From assembly GCA_009746045.1 (NCBI GenBank), contig RPFO01000085.1, forward strand, positions 620,439-684,438: a stretch of 64,000 nucleotides of DNA. Direction: 5' to 3'. The position numbers and the translations under genes were made by a program. The notes under the pieces were generated by a model, which worked only from the letters and a program-made list of their open reading frames with translations, was not told where the DNA came from and did not search any database. The stretch comes from Mesostigma viride. Lineage: Eukaryota; Streptophyta; Mesostigmatophyceae; Mesostigmatales; Mesostigmataceae. This document shows positions 1-13,100 of the stretch, piece after piece; within the stretch, counting starts at the first letter, position 1; each line of letters begins with the position of its first letter.

Positions 1-58
1 GACTTATGCTCACGTGACGCAGTCACGTGTCTATTAATTAATTAATTAATTAATTAAT
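1..58. mobile_element. End of another foldback-element copy, cut by the window edge
   Basis: Bases 1-34 repeat the outer end of the foldback element at about 44 kb (cttatgctcacgtgacgcag and onward), followed by (TTAA)n. The core CACGTGAC-GCA-GTCACGTG is itself palindromic. Confidence 0.75.
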
Positions 59-1053
59 GGGGCTCGTGTCATTGCGTAATGTTGTGAAGGGCTCTCATTT
101 TACCCACTGCGTTGTACTGCGTTGTAATTGTGATGCTAATGAAAAATAGCTCCAGTGGCCCAATGGGCCTGAGTTTTGTTTCACAGAGCCTGCATATGTT
201 GCCCATAGCTCGTGCAAGAAGCCAGATTTTTTTCATGAACCATTTGTGAATAAGCACATGACTTGTGACCTAGGGTCAAGAAATCGCGGTCATGGTCAGA
301 CCCCCCTGTATTCAAACCAGTGTATCTCTCTAATGAATTAGCATTTTGTAGGTCTGAGTAGCTCAAAAAATCCTTTGATTTATGGGCTTTCAGGAAAGTA
401 TATACATGACCATGAAAAAAAAAATTCCTTAGGTGCTATACGCGTTCTAAAAAAAGCTTACAACGCGATATATCGCGTTCTAATTAAAAAAACACGGGTT
501 AACAAGCGTCAAGCAGAGTTTAGCAAAGCTGTTACTCTGTGAATATAGACAATGACCTTGCATCAGGTATGGCCGACCTCGCCTCAGCACGGACAAGCAT
601 GCATGTGACAAGGAGAGCTGGAAGAAGTTTGCCAACACACCTCCCACCACGGCGATGCCCTGCCTAGTTGTACCGGCCGAGGCAGAGGGCAGGAGGCAAT
701 GGCTCAGACCTTTCTATTGTTCATGGCGGGACCACTATCTGTTATTCCTCACAGACGTTGCAGTTGCTGGTTTATGGCGGCGCACTGGAATGACCATGTT
801 AACTGTTGCAAGCCAGGGCAGTCTTTAAGGCCATGCCCGTCTTCCTCGCTGTCCTATGGCTCAAGTCACCGATGGCACCAGTAAAAGTTGGTACCTAACC
901 AACAAGAGTAGCATCCTTCACCTGGAGCCAATGACACCATGCACAGCCATGGGCAATCCACGATAAGCAAATTACAATGTGATGTGCTACTCATTAACAC
1001 ACGACCCGGGAGGAGACCTGTTGCGGGGGGACGTGATGCAAGTATCCGACAGT
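59..1053. other. AT-rich to mixed flank downstream of the PP2C gene
   Basis: No supported gene was seen here. It contains an 18-bp perfect palindrome (aacgcgatatatcgcgtt, 462-479) and the presumed 3' UTR of the PP2C gene with TGTAA on the minus strand. Confidence 0.5.
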
Positions 1054-1152
1054 TCAGCTGCCTGCCGGGTCGAGACGCTTGACGGGGAACTTGACGACCA
1101 CGACCGAGATGTTGTCCGCTTGATACCGATCCTCCCACTCCATCAACGATGC
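1054..1152 (-). CDS. PP2C exon 14 (DNISVVVV, stop codon)
   Basis: The 99 nt encode 32 residues from ASLMEWEDRYQADNISVVVV to the TGA at 1,054-1,056. The DN is the last PP2C metal-binding Asp. The acceptor is ctggctggatcag. Confidence 0.93.
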   Translation of the reverse strand, partial: ASLMEWEDRYQADNISVVVVKFPVKRLDPAGS

Positions 1153-4100
1153 CTGATCCAGCCAGGAAGTTATGCAGAGAATGAAAGCACACGATCAGTT
1201 TCGGCACAGCCGGCCACAGACACAAGGCAACATGTTTTCGGACACTGCTACTCAAACTAGAGTCTTATTTGTGTGAGAGACACAAACACAAGTATGGCCA
1301 CTGCTTGGCCGGCACAAGTGACAACCTCATGTGCCCGAAACCCTGTCCACGTAGAGATGGGCACATGTCACCCGTCCACTTCCCGTCCCCGCGCTGTCTG
1401 CACCAAGGCGCACGCTCCCCCTCCCTGGCCTCTGCTGCACCAAGGCGCACGCTCCCCCTCCCTGGCCTCTACTGCACCACGCCACACAGCTCTAATGCGC
1501 GGCTCACCTGCACAATGCTGTCGCAGGCCTCCTGAACGTCCTTGCCCCGGCACAGGTCCACCACGTACTGGTTGTTCAGCACATCCCAGACCTGTTGCAG
1601 GAACAAGCCGGCGCGAGAACCCATCCACACGCACACACAGAAATAGCGCATGAGCCGGGGCGGGGCATGCAAGATGCAGGGCCAACCCGCCAACGAGCAC
1701 GATGGGAGCGAGCCATCTTGACGGACGGACAGGCGGGTTCAGGGAAAACAATGTGTTCTCGACGTTCATTTGCTCCCGGTCATCGGCTGCTCGGCTCGCA
1801 TGGACCATTGTCATCCCTCTGGTTCATGTCAGGCATGAGGGGACCAAACGCCCAGAGCCCCTTTCAGGATCCGCACTTTGGCTTGTGTGAGGTATGACAC
1901 TTTGTGTCGAATGAGGTGTGACACTTTCACATGTGTGCGGGCACCACATAAAGGATACCTGCACCCAGGTGGCCGCAGATGCTTCAGGCCTGCCCTACTT
2001 GATGTGACCAGGAAGCGATGGCCAGAAGGGTAGGAGGTGATCTAACTTAATGTGCGGCATGCCCGAGCGACATGGACCGCACAATGGCCATGCGCCACCT
2101 ACAGTCTACTGCCCCCACGCCAACCTCTGCATAACCCATACAGGCTCCATGACTGGCACGCGCCACGTGGCAGCCCTGTGGCCCACGTACCCCGTCGGAC
2201 GCGAGGATGAGATAGCGGTGTTTCATGAAGTCCAGCGTCGTGTGGAGGATCTGTGGGGATGGGCAAGAGAGCACGCAACGCACGATGGGCAAGGTTAGCT
2301 AGGTCAACCATGTTTTCACCATAGATGGGAGAGATGGGGGCATGGGGGGCCAGGCGGCACAGGCCGTGGCAGAAGGAGCAAGTTCCACGCGCCATAAACG
2401 CATCACCTTTTCCATCAATGATTTGCAAGCACCAGACATCAGCAAGTAGGTCGAGCAGTGGCGATAAAACGAGGGCAGAGAGTTCAAAGGCCAGAAGGTG
2501 GGACAATAGCCAGCAGGCGGTTCAAGGGCCAGCAGATGGGTTACAACCAACAGACTTGGCTAACAGATGGATCAAAGGACAGCAAATAACGAATTACCCA
2601 CAGCCGGGCTAAGACCCACCAGATGTGTCCAACAGGTGGGCAACAGGCCAGCCGATGGGCAACGGCCAGGATATGGAATCCAACGCAGCAGATGGGCCCA
2701 CAAGCCAGCCACCGCATGGGCATATGCGTCGCCTACCTCAGCCTCCGCAGTTCACCCCACAGTGGGCTACCCGTCCCCAGTGCGCAGCGCCTACCCCCCA
2801 CCCCAGTGCGCAGCGCCTACCCCCCACCCCAATGCGCAGCGCCTGCCCCCCACCCCAGTGCCCGGCGCCTACACCGCGCCAGTCCACCCCACCTCTGGCT
2901 CGGCGGTGCACCCCACGGTGGCCGCGATCTCGTCCCCCAGCGAGCGTGAGACCAGCAGCCCCGGCATGTCAATGTCCTTGAGCCACAGGCGCGGTTCCCC
3001 AATCAGACCGCCGTACCTGCGGGCACAGGAGGGGAGGCCAAGAAAAAGTAGACATAAGGGATGAGAGGACGAGCCAGGGGCCATGTGAAAATGTTATTTC
3101 CAGTCATAAGGCAGTGGCCAAATCAGTTGTTGACATCGCCCACGACCACGCGGCGCACACGCCGCCTGAGGCCCTGTGCAATGATGCACGCAGCAGCAAC
3201 ACTGCAATCCTTGGTGCAAAGACTGCCACTAGCGATGCCGCCAACGGGAGTACCCTTTTCCCGCCATCGGCATGCATTCCATGAGGATGACCGCCACTGC
3301 CTATCGGCAGGGCAGGGCGCCCACTTGCCAAGGCCTTGCGACGCAACCACTATATGTCATAAGCGAGGGCGCGGTCACCTACTCGGTGCGCTTGCTCTGC
3401 ACGCGACCGCCCGCCGCCTCCAGCCGCTGCCGCTCGCACGGGCGCGCAGGCCGGTGGTCGATCGCCATGGGCTCCGCCACGTACACGGTGGCCGCCCCGG
3501 TGGACCCGTCGGGGTTGCCCCAGCCCCCGTTCTCACCGCTGGCGTCCCCCGGTAGCTCGTCGCGCGCAACCTGGTGGGTATGCGCGAGTAAAGGGAAAAC
3601 CACGACGAGGAGGGGATGGGGACAACGGGAGGAGCAGCGGTTGGGAGCGGAGGGATGAACACGGGATGGAGCGGTGACGAGGGACAGATGGATGACCATT
3701 GAGAGCGTGGCGTGAGGGAAAGGAATGGAAAGGTACGGGAATTAGGCCTGGTCCACACGGGTGAAATTCAGGTCCGGTTGAGAAAATTTTGCGGGCTGGC
3801 CCGCGCCGACAGAGGTTACCAATGGAATCCACTACCTGATTACCTCCTGTAACCGCTCCAGTCTTTTTCCCACAGGGGATTTCCGCATTCCTGCGGGAAA
3901 ACTTTTGACCGGTAGGGCCTCTACCGGTAAAAAATTTACCTGCAGGAATCAGGCAAGAATAGGCCAGGAAAGAGGCTTGAGCGGGTAGCCAAGGTGACTT
4001 CCGGCGCTTCCCCCACTGATATGCTGCCTGTAACCGTGCGCCGACCCGTGCCTAGAGGTTTTCCCCGACCAGGTTTGTTCCTGAATTTTGCCTGTGTGGA

Positions 4101-7100
4101 CCAGGCCTTAGGGGATGAGCCACAGATGCAAGGCAGACGCTATCAGCCCACTAGGCGGAGATGGGTTGGGAGTGTGGCCGGACCAAGTTTGCCTGTGCAC
4201 CATTAACCCACAGCAGAAAGAAAACAGCACTGGTAGAAGGGGGCGCGCAGCCGCACGGCTCCCCCCCTATCCGTCCCCCCCCTTCCCACCCACGCCCCCA
4301 CCCCACCCACCCACCCTCCCACCCACCCTCCCACCCACCCACCCGCCCACCCACCCACCCACCCACCCACCCACCCACCCACCCACCCACCCACCCCACC
4401 CCCACCCCCACCACCCCACCCCCACCCCCACCCCACCCCCACCCCCACCCCCACCCCCCCCCCACCCCCACCCCCCCCACCCCCACCCCACCCCCACCCC
4501 ACCCCCACCCCACCCCCACCCCACCCCCACCCCTTGCAGACCAGCACGGCGCGCCAACCCACCATCCTACATCGCACAACCCACCACCCTCCCAACTTAG
4601 GCCCTATACCCCAAACCCTGCCACATCATACCTCGCACACGAGCACGGCGCGCGAGTCCCCGCATGAGGCCACATGCAGGTCATGGCCGCGCACGTACGC
4701 GACGCAGCAGGTGGTGCCGCTCATGGAGCAGTCGATGGGGCCCTGTGGAACAAAGGCAGGGGGGGGGGGGGGGGGCATGCAGACCGAGTAAGCTGTCATG
4801 TGCACCCGATTCACCTCGCTTGCCAGCCTCTACCAGCCACGGCTCCCACGGTATCTGTATGGAGCTTCCAAAGCAACAAAGAGCAACATACCTACAGGCT
4901 CACGCCCGGATACCCGCGACGGCTGAATGGGGGTGTTTCCACACAGCGGATCTGCTGTCATGCCCAACCCATCATGCCCATGTTGTTGCAGCTTCATGCC
5001 CATGCTGTTGTACAGCACAAGCGCTGGCTATGCCCATCCACATGAGCAAAAAAGCAGACTCAGCACGGGTCCAGCCTCCCTAAATCTGCCACCTGCATGA
5101 GATCCGCTGACGTCTTTTCTGCACAAACACGATTGAGTAGTTTCCATGAGCCTACTCGCAGCCAGCAGGGGTGCCGGAGACTAGCTTAGCTGGCCATGCC
5201 AATGATGGCGGGGTACCCACATTTGTCTTCCCCTTCCTCACCATGGGCAAGCAGGTGGCTGCTTTCCCCGCCACAAACTGACCGGAAGTGGAAGTGGCGA
5301 GCGTGGCATCGTGCGGAAGTGTCCTGGCACGCCCCACCACTTCCCACGGCTGGTGCCTGCGCTGCGCACACTGGAGTAAAAGCAATGCCACGCAACAGGA
5401 TGGCACATGCTCACCATGGACTGCGTTCCCAGGGCGTCACCCACCTCCCTCAGCTCCGCGTTGGTGCGCAGAAAAGACTCGGTGAGCGCCGCATGGATCT
5501 CCTCCGACGTCTGCGTGCCCTCCTGCGGGCCAGCGGGACCAAGGAGGGCGCACGCGAGGGGCAGCAGAGACAGGGGGAGGGGCATGAGCACAAGTGGCGA
5601 GCGTGGGAGCGGTGCATCATCTCCTGCGTCTGTGTGCGCTCCTACCCAGCCATGCCGCACATGATGAGGGCACAAGCGAAAGGGAGCAGGCAAGTCAAAA
5701 GAGCGCGGGCACAAGCGTCAGGACTGTGAGCGGTGGCCCCCCATCGCGCACGGCAGTGGTCACATGGCTGGCCGACATTTGTGCGGAAAGGCAAAGAAAA
5801 CCCAGTGGACAAGAGCCAAGTGGTTTACTTAATGTGGCGCCCATGGGATGCCTCCGCCCCCTAGACCTGCAGTGGCACTGGGGGATGCCACCGCGTTGAC
5901 AAGCAAACAGGCACTGGGGGATGCCACCGCGATGACAAGCAAACAGGCACTGGGGGATGACACCGCGTTGACAAGCAAACAGGCACTGGGGGATGACACC
6001 GCGATGACAAGCAAACAGGCACTGGGGGATGACACCGCGTTGACAAGCAAACAGGCACTGGGGGATGACACCGCGTTGACAAGCAAACAGGCACTGGGGG
6101 ATGCCACCGCGATGACAAGCAAACAGGCACTGGGGGATGACACCGCGTTGACAAGCAAACAGGCACTGGGGGATGACACCGCGTTGACAAGCAAACAGGC
6201 ACTGGGGGATGCCACCGCGTTGACAAGCAAACAGGCGCTGGGGGATGCCACCGCGATGACAAGCAAACAGGCACTGGGGGATGACACCGCGTTGACAAGC
6301 AAACAGGCACTGGGGGATGACACCGCGTTGACAAGCAAACAGGCACTGGGGGATGCCACCGCGTTGACAAGCAAACAGGCACTGGGGGATGACACCGCGT
6401 TGACAAGCAAACAGGCACTGGGGGATGACACCGCGTTGACAAGCAAACAGGCACTGGGGGATGCCACCGCGTTGACAAGCAAACAGGCACTGGGGGATGC
6501 CACCGCGTTGACAAGCAAACAGGCACTGGGGGATGCCACCGCGTTGACAAGCAAACAGGCACTGGGGGATGCCACCGCGTTGACAAGCAAACAGGCACTG
6601 GGGGATGCCACCGCGTTGACAAGCAAACAGGCACTGGGGGATGCCACCGCGTTGACAAGCAAACAGGCACTGGGGGATGCCACCGCGATGACAAGCAAAC
6701 AGGCACTGGGGGATGACACCGCGTTGACAAGCAAACAGGCACTGGGGGATGACAAGCAAACAGGCACTGGGGGATGCCACCGCGTTGACAAGCAAACAGG
6801 CACTGGGGGATGCCACCGCGTTGACAAGCAAACAGGCACTGGGGGATGCCACCGCGATGACAAGCAAACAGGCACTGGGGGATGCCACCGCGTTGACAAG
6901 CAAACAGGCACTGGGGGATGACACCGCGTTGACAAGCAAACAGGCACTGGGGGATGCCACCGCGATGACAAGCAAACAGGCACTGGGGGATGCCACCGCG
7001 ATGACAAGCAAACAGGCACTGGGGGATGCCACCGCGATGACAAGCAAACAGGCACTGGGGGATGCCACCGCGATGACAAGCAAACAGGCACTGGGGGATG

Positions 7101-10100
7101 CCACCGCGTTGACAAGCAAACAGGCACTGGGGGATGCCACCGCGTTGACAAGCAAACAGGCACTGGGGGATGCCACCGCGATGACAAGCAAACAGGCACT
7201 GGGGGATGCCACCGCGTTGACAAGCAAACAGGCACTGGGGGATGCCACCGCAATGACAAGCAAACAGGCACTGGGGGATGCCACCGCGATGACAAGCAAA
7301 CAGGCACTGGGGGATGCCACCGCGTTGACAAGCAAACAGGCGCTGGGGGATGCCACCGCGATGACAAGCAAACAGGCACTGGGGGATGCCACCGCGATGA
7401 CAAGCAAACAGGCACTGGGGGATGACACCGCGATGACAAGCAAACAGGCACTGGGGGATGCCACCGCGTTGACAAGCAAACAGGCACTGGGGGATTCCAC
7501 CGCGATGACAAGCAAACAGGCACTGGGGGATGCCACCGCGTTGACAAGCAAACAGGCACTGGGGGATGCCACCGCGTTGACAAGCAAACAGGCGCTGGGG
7601 ATGCCACCGCGTTGACAAGCAAACAGGCACTGGGGGATGCCACCGCGTTGACAAGCAAACAGGCACTGGGGGATGCCACCGCGTTGACAAGCAAACAGGC
7701 ACTGGGGGATGACACCGCGATGACAAGCAAACAGGCACTGGGGGATGACACCGCGATGACAAGCAAACAGGCACTGGGGGATGCCACCGCGATGACAAGC
7801 AAACAGGCACTGGGGGATGCCACCGCGTTGACAAGCAAACAGGCACTGGGGGATGCCACCGCGTTGACAAGCAAACAGGCGCTGGGGGATGCCACCGCGT
7901 TGACAAGCAAACAGGCACTGGGGGATGCCACCGCGTTGACAAGCAAACAGGCACTGGGGGATGCCACCGCGTTGACAAGCAAACAGGCACTGGGGGATGA
8001 CACCGCGTTGACAAGCAAACAGGCACTGGGGATGCCACCGCGTTGACAAGCAAACAGGCACTGGGGGATGCCACCGCGTTGACAAGCAAACAGGCACTGG
8101 GGATGACACCGCGTTGACAAGCAAACAGGCACTGGGGGATGCCACCGCGATGACAAGCAAACAGGCACTGGGGGATGCCACCGCGTTGACAAGCAAACAG
8201 GCACTGGGGGATGCCACCGCGTTGACAAGCAAACAGGCACTGGGGGATGCCACCGCGATGACAAGCAAACAGGCACTGGGGGATGACACCGTTGACAAGC
8301 AAACAGGCACTGGGGGATGCCACCGCGTTGACAAGCAAACAGGCACTGGGGGATGCCACCGCGTTGACAAGCAAACAGGCACTGGGGGATGACACCGCGA
8401 TGACAAGCAAACAGGCACTGGGGGATGACACCGCGATGACAAGCAAACAGGCACTGGGGGATGCCACCGCGTTGACAAGCAAACAGGCACTGGGGGATGA
8501 CACCGCGATGACAAGCAAACAGGCACTGGGGGATGCCACCGCGTTGACAAGCAAACAGGCACTGGGGGATGCCACCGCGATGACAAGCAAACAGGCACTG
8601 GGGGATGACACCGCGATGACAAGCAAAAAGGCACTGGGGGATGACACCGCGTTGACAAGCAAACAGGCACTGGGGGATGCCACCGCGATGACAAGCAAAC
8701 AGGCACTGGGGGATGCCACCGCGTTGACAAGCAAACAGGCACTGGGGGATGCCACCGCGATGACAAGCAAACAGGCACTGGGGGATGCCACCGCGTTGAC
8801 AAGCAAACAGGCACTGGGGGATGCCACCGCGTTGACAAGCAAACAGGCACTGGGGGATGACACCGCGATGACAAGCAAACAGGCACTGGGGGATGCCACC
8901 GCGTTGACAAGCAAACAGGCACTGGGGGATGCCACCGCGATGACAAGCAAACAGGCACTGGGGGATGCCACCGCGTTGACAAGCAAACAGGCACTGGGGG
9001 ATGCCACCGCGATGACAAGCAAACAGGCACTGGGGGATGCCACCGCGTTGACAAGCAAACAGGCACTGGGGGATGCCACCGCGTTGACAAGCAAACAGGC
9101 ACTGGGGGATGACACCGTGTTGACAAGCAAACAGGCACTGGGGGATGCCACCGCGTTGACAAGCAAACAGGCACTGGGGGATGACACCGCGATGACAAGC
9201 AAACAGGCACTGGGGGATGACACCGCGATGACAAGCAAACAGGCACTGGGGGATGCCACCGCGTTGACAAGCAAACAGGCACTGGGGGATGACACCGCGA
9301 TGACAAGCAAACAGGCACTGGGGGATGCCACCGCGTTGACAAGCAAACAGGCACTGGGGGATGCCACCGCGATGACAAGCAAACAGGCACTGGGGGATGC
9401 CACCGCGATGACAAGCAAACAGGCACTGGGGGATGCCACCGCGTTGACAAGCAAACAGGCACTGGGGGATGCCACCGCGTTGACAAGCAAACAGGCACTG
9501 GGGGATGCCACCGCGTTGACAAGCAAACAGGCACTGGGGGATGCCACCGCGATGACAAGCAAACAGGCACTGGGGATGACACCGCGTTGACAAGCAAACA
9601 GGCACTGGGGGATGACACCGCGTTGACAAGCAAACAGGAACTGGGGGATGACACCGCGTTGACAAGCAAACAGGCACTGGGGGATGACACCGCGATGACA
9701 AGCAAAAAGGCACTGGGGGATGACACCGCGTTGACAAGCAAACAGGCACTGGGGGATGACACCGCGTTGACAAGCAAACAGGCACTGGGGGATGCCACCG
9801 CGTTGACAAGCAAACAGGCACTGGGGGATGACACCGCGTTGACAAGCAAACAGGCGCTGGGGGATGCCACCGCGTTGACAAGCAAACAGGCACTGGGGGA
9901 TGCCACCGCGATGACAAGCAAACAGGCGCTGGGGGATGCCACCGCGATGACAAGCAAACAGGCACTGGGGGATGCCACCGCGTTGACAAGCAAACAGGCA
10001 CTGGGGGATGCCACCGCGTTGACAAGCAAACAGGCGCTGGGGGATGCCACCGCGTTGACAAGCAAACAGGCACTGGGGGATGCCACCGCGATGACAAGCA

Positions 10101-13100
10101 AACAGGCACTGGGGGATGCCACCGCGTTGACAAGCAAACAGGCACTGGGGGATGCCACCGCGATGACAAGCAAACAGGCACTGGGGGATGCCACCGCGAT
10201 GACAAGCAAACAGGCACTGGGGATGCCACCGCGATGACAAGCAAACAGGCACTGGGGGATGCCACCGCGATGACAAGCAAACAGGCACTGGGGGATGCCA
10301 CCGCGTTGACAAGCAAACAGGCACTGGGGGATGCCACCGCGATGACAAGCAAACAGGCACTGAGGGATGCCACCGCGTTGACAAGCAAACAGGCACTGGG
10401 GGATGCCACCGCGATGACAAGCAAACAGGCACTGGGGGATGCCACCGCGATGACAAGCAAACAGGCACTGGGGGATGACACCGCGATGACAAGCAAACAG
10501 GCACTGGGGGATGCCACCGCGTTGACAAGCAAACAGGCACTGGGGGATGCCACCGCGTTGACAAGCAAACAGGCACTGGGGGATGACACCGCGTTGACAA
10601 GCAAACAGGCACTGGGGGATGACACCGCGTTGACAAGCAAACAGGCACTGGGGGATGCCACCGCGTTGACAAGCAAACAGGCACTGGGGGATGCCACCGC
10701 GATGACAAGCAAACAGGCACTGGGGGATGACACCGCGTTGACAAGCAAACATGCACTGGGGGATGCCACCGCGTTGACAAGCAAACAGGCACTGGGGGAT
10801 GCCACCGCGTTGACAAGCAAACAGGCACTGGGGGATGCCACCGCGTTGACAAGCAAACAGGCACTGGGGGATGACACCGCGTTGACAAGCAAACAGGCAC
10901 TGGGGATGCCACCGCGTTGACAAGCAAACAGGCACTGGGGGATGCCACCGCGTTGACAAGCAAACAGGCACTGAGGGATGCCACCGCGTTGACAAGCAAA
11001 CAGGCACTGGGGGATGACAAGCAAACAGGCACTGGGGGATGCCACCGCGATGACAAGCAAACAGGCACTGGGGGATGCCACCGCGTTGACAAGCAAACAG
11101 GCACTGGGGGATGACAAGCAAACAGGCACTGGGGGATGCCACCGCGATGACAAGCAAACAGGCACTGGGGGATGCCACCGCGATGACAAGCAAACAGGCA
11201 CTGGGGGATGACACCGCGTTGACAAGCAAACAGGCACTGGGGGATGCCACCGCGATGACAAGCAAACAGGCACTGGGGGATGCCACCGCGATGACAAGCA
11301 AACAGGCACTGGGGGATGCCACCGCGATGACAAGCAAACAGGCACTGGGGGATGACACCGCGTTGACAAGCAAACAGGCACTGGGGGATGACACCGCGTT
11401 GACAAGCAAACAGGCACTGGGGGATGCCACCGCGATGACAAGCAAACAGGCACTGGGGGATGACACCGCGTTGACAAGCAAACAGGCACTGGGGGATGCC
11501 ACCGCGTTGACAAGCAAACAGGCACTGGGGGATGCCACCGCGTTGACAAGCAAACAGGCACTGGGGGATGCCACCGCGCTGACAAGCAAACAGGCACTGG
11601 GGGATGCCACCGCGATGACAAGCAAACAGGCACTGGGGGATGCCACCGCGTTGACAAGCAAACAGGCACTGGGGGATGCCACCGCGATGACAAGCAAACA
11701 GGCACTGGGGGATGCCACCGCGTCGACAAGCAAACAGGCACTGGGGGATGACACCGCGTTGACAAGCAAACAGGCACTGGGGGATGCCACCGCGATGACA
11801 AGCAAACAGGCACTGGGGATGCCACCGCGATGACAAGCAAACAGGCACTGGGGGATGCCACCGCGTTGACAAGCAAACAGGCACTGGGGGATGCCACCGC
11901 GTTGACAAGCAAACAGGCACTGGGGGATGCCACCGCGATGACAAGCAAACAGGCACTGGGGGATGCCACCGCGTTGACAAGCAAACAGGCACTGGGGGAT
12001 GCCACCGCGTTGACAAGCAAACAGGCACTGGGGGATGCCACCGCGATGACAAGCAAACAGGCACTGGGGGATGCCACCGCGATGACAAGCAAACAGGCAC
12101 TGGGGGATGCCACCGCGTTGACAAGCAAACAGGCACTGGGGGATGACACCGCGTTGACAAGCAAACAGGCACTGGGGATGACACCGCGATGACAAGCAAA
12201 CAGGCACTGGGGGATGACACCGCGATGACAAGCAAACAGGCACTGGGGGATGCCACCGCGATGACAAGCAAACAGGCACTGGGGGATGCCACCGCGATGA
12301 CAAGCAAACAGGCACTGGGGGATGCCACCGCGATGACAAGCAAACAGGCACTGGGGGATGCCACCGCGTTGACAAGCAAACAGGCACTGGGGGATGCCAC
12401 CGCGTTGACAAGCAAACAGGCACTGGGGGATGACACCGCGTTGACAAGCAAACAGGCACTGGGGGATGACACCGCGTTGACAAGCAAACAGGCACTGGGG
12501 GATGCCACCGCGTTGACAAGCAAACAGGCACTGGGGGATGCCACCGCGATGACAATCAAACAGGCACTGGGGGATGACACCGCGTTGACAAGCAAACAGG
12601 CACTGGGGGATGACACCGCGTTGACAAGCAAACAGGCACTGGGGGATGCCACCGCGTTGACAAGCAAACAGGCACTGGGGGATGCCACCGCGTTGACAAG
12701 CAAACAGGCACTGGGGGATGACACCGCGATGACAAGCAAACAGGCACTGGGGGATGCCACCGCGATGACAAGCAAACAGGCACTGGGGGATGCCACCGCG
12801 TTGACAAGCAAACAGGCGGCGCTTGCCTATCTCTACCCGCTTCTTTACCCCTCTCATAGCTGGTGACTTGGTGACCTCAGCCATATGGCACGCCCATGGA
12901 CAGCATGCCCAGCAGCCACGAGCGAAGGCCTGGCTTGCCAGCTGGCACCCGCCGCCGCAGGGTGCCCAGACCACCCACCATAGCCCGGCGCAGGAAAAAG
13001 GGAGTGCGGCTCACCATCGCCTGGCTGAGGATGTATGGCAGCCTGTCGCGCACAAACGTGGACACGTCCTTGCCGCGCGCGCCATGGCCGTCAAACACGC

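Noticed and set aside
4161..4667. Pro/His-rich and Gly-rich ORFs over the C/A-rich array
   Set aside because: Low-complexity microsatellite in the intron between PP2C exons 9 and 10.
5695..12974. ORFs of over 2,200 codons on the minus strand and runs of 200-435 codons on the plus strand across the 36-bp array
   Set aside because: The repeat unit has no stops in five frames, so openness is automatic. Flanking PP2C exons splice in phase across it.
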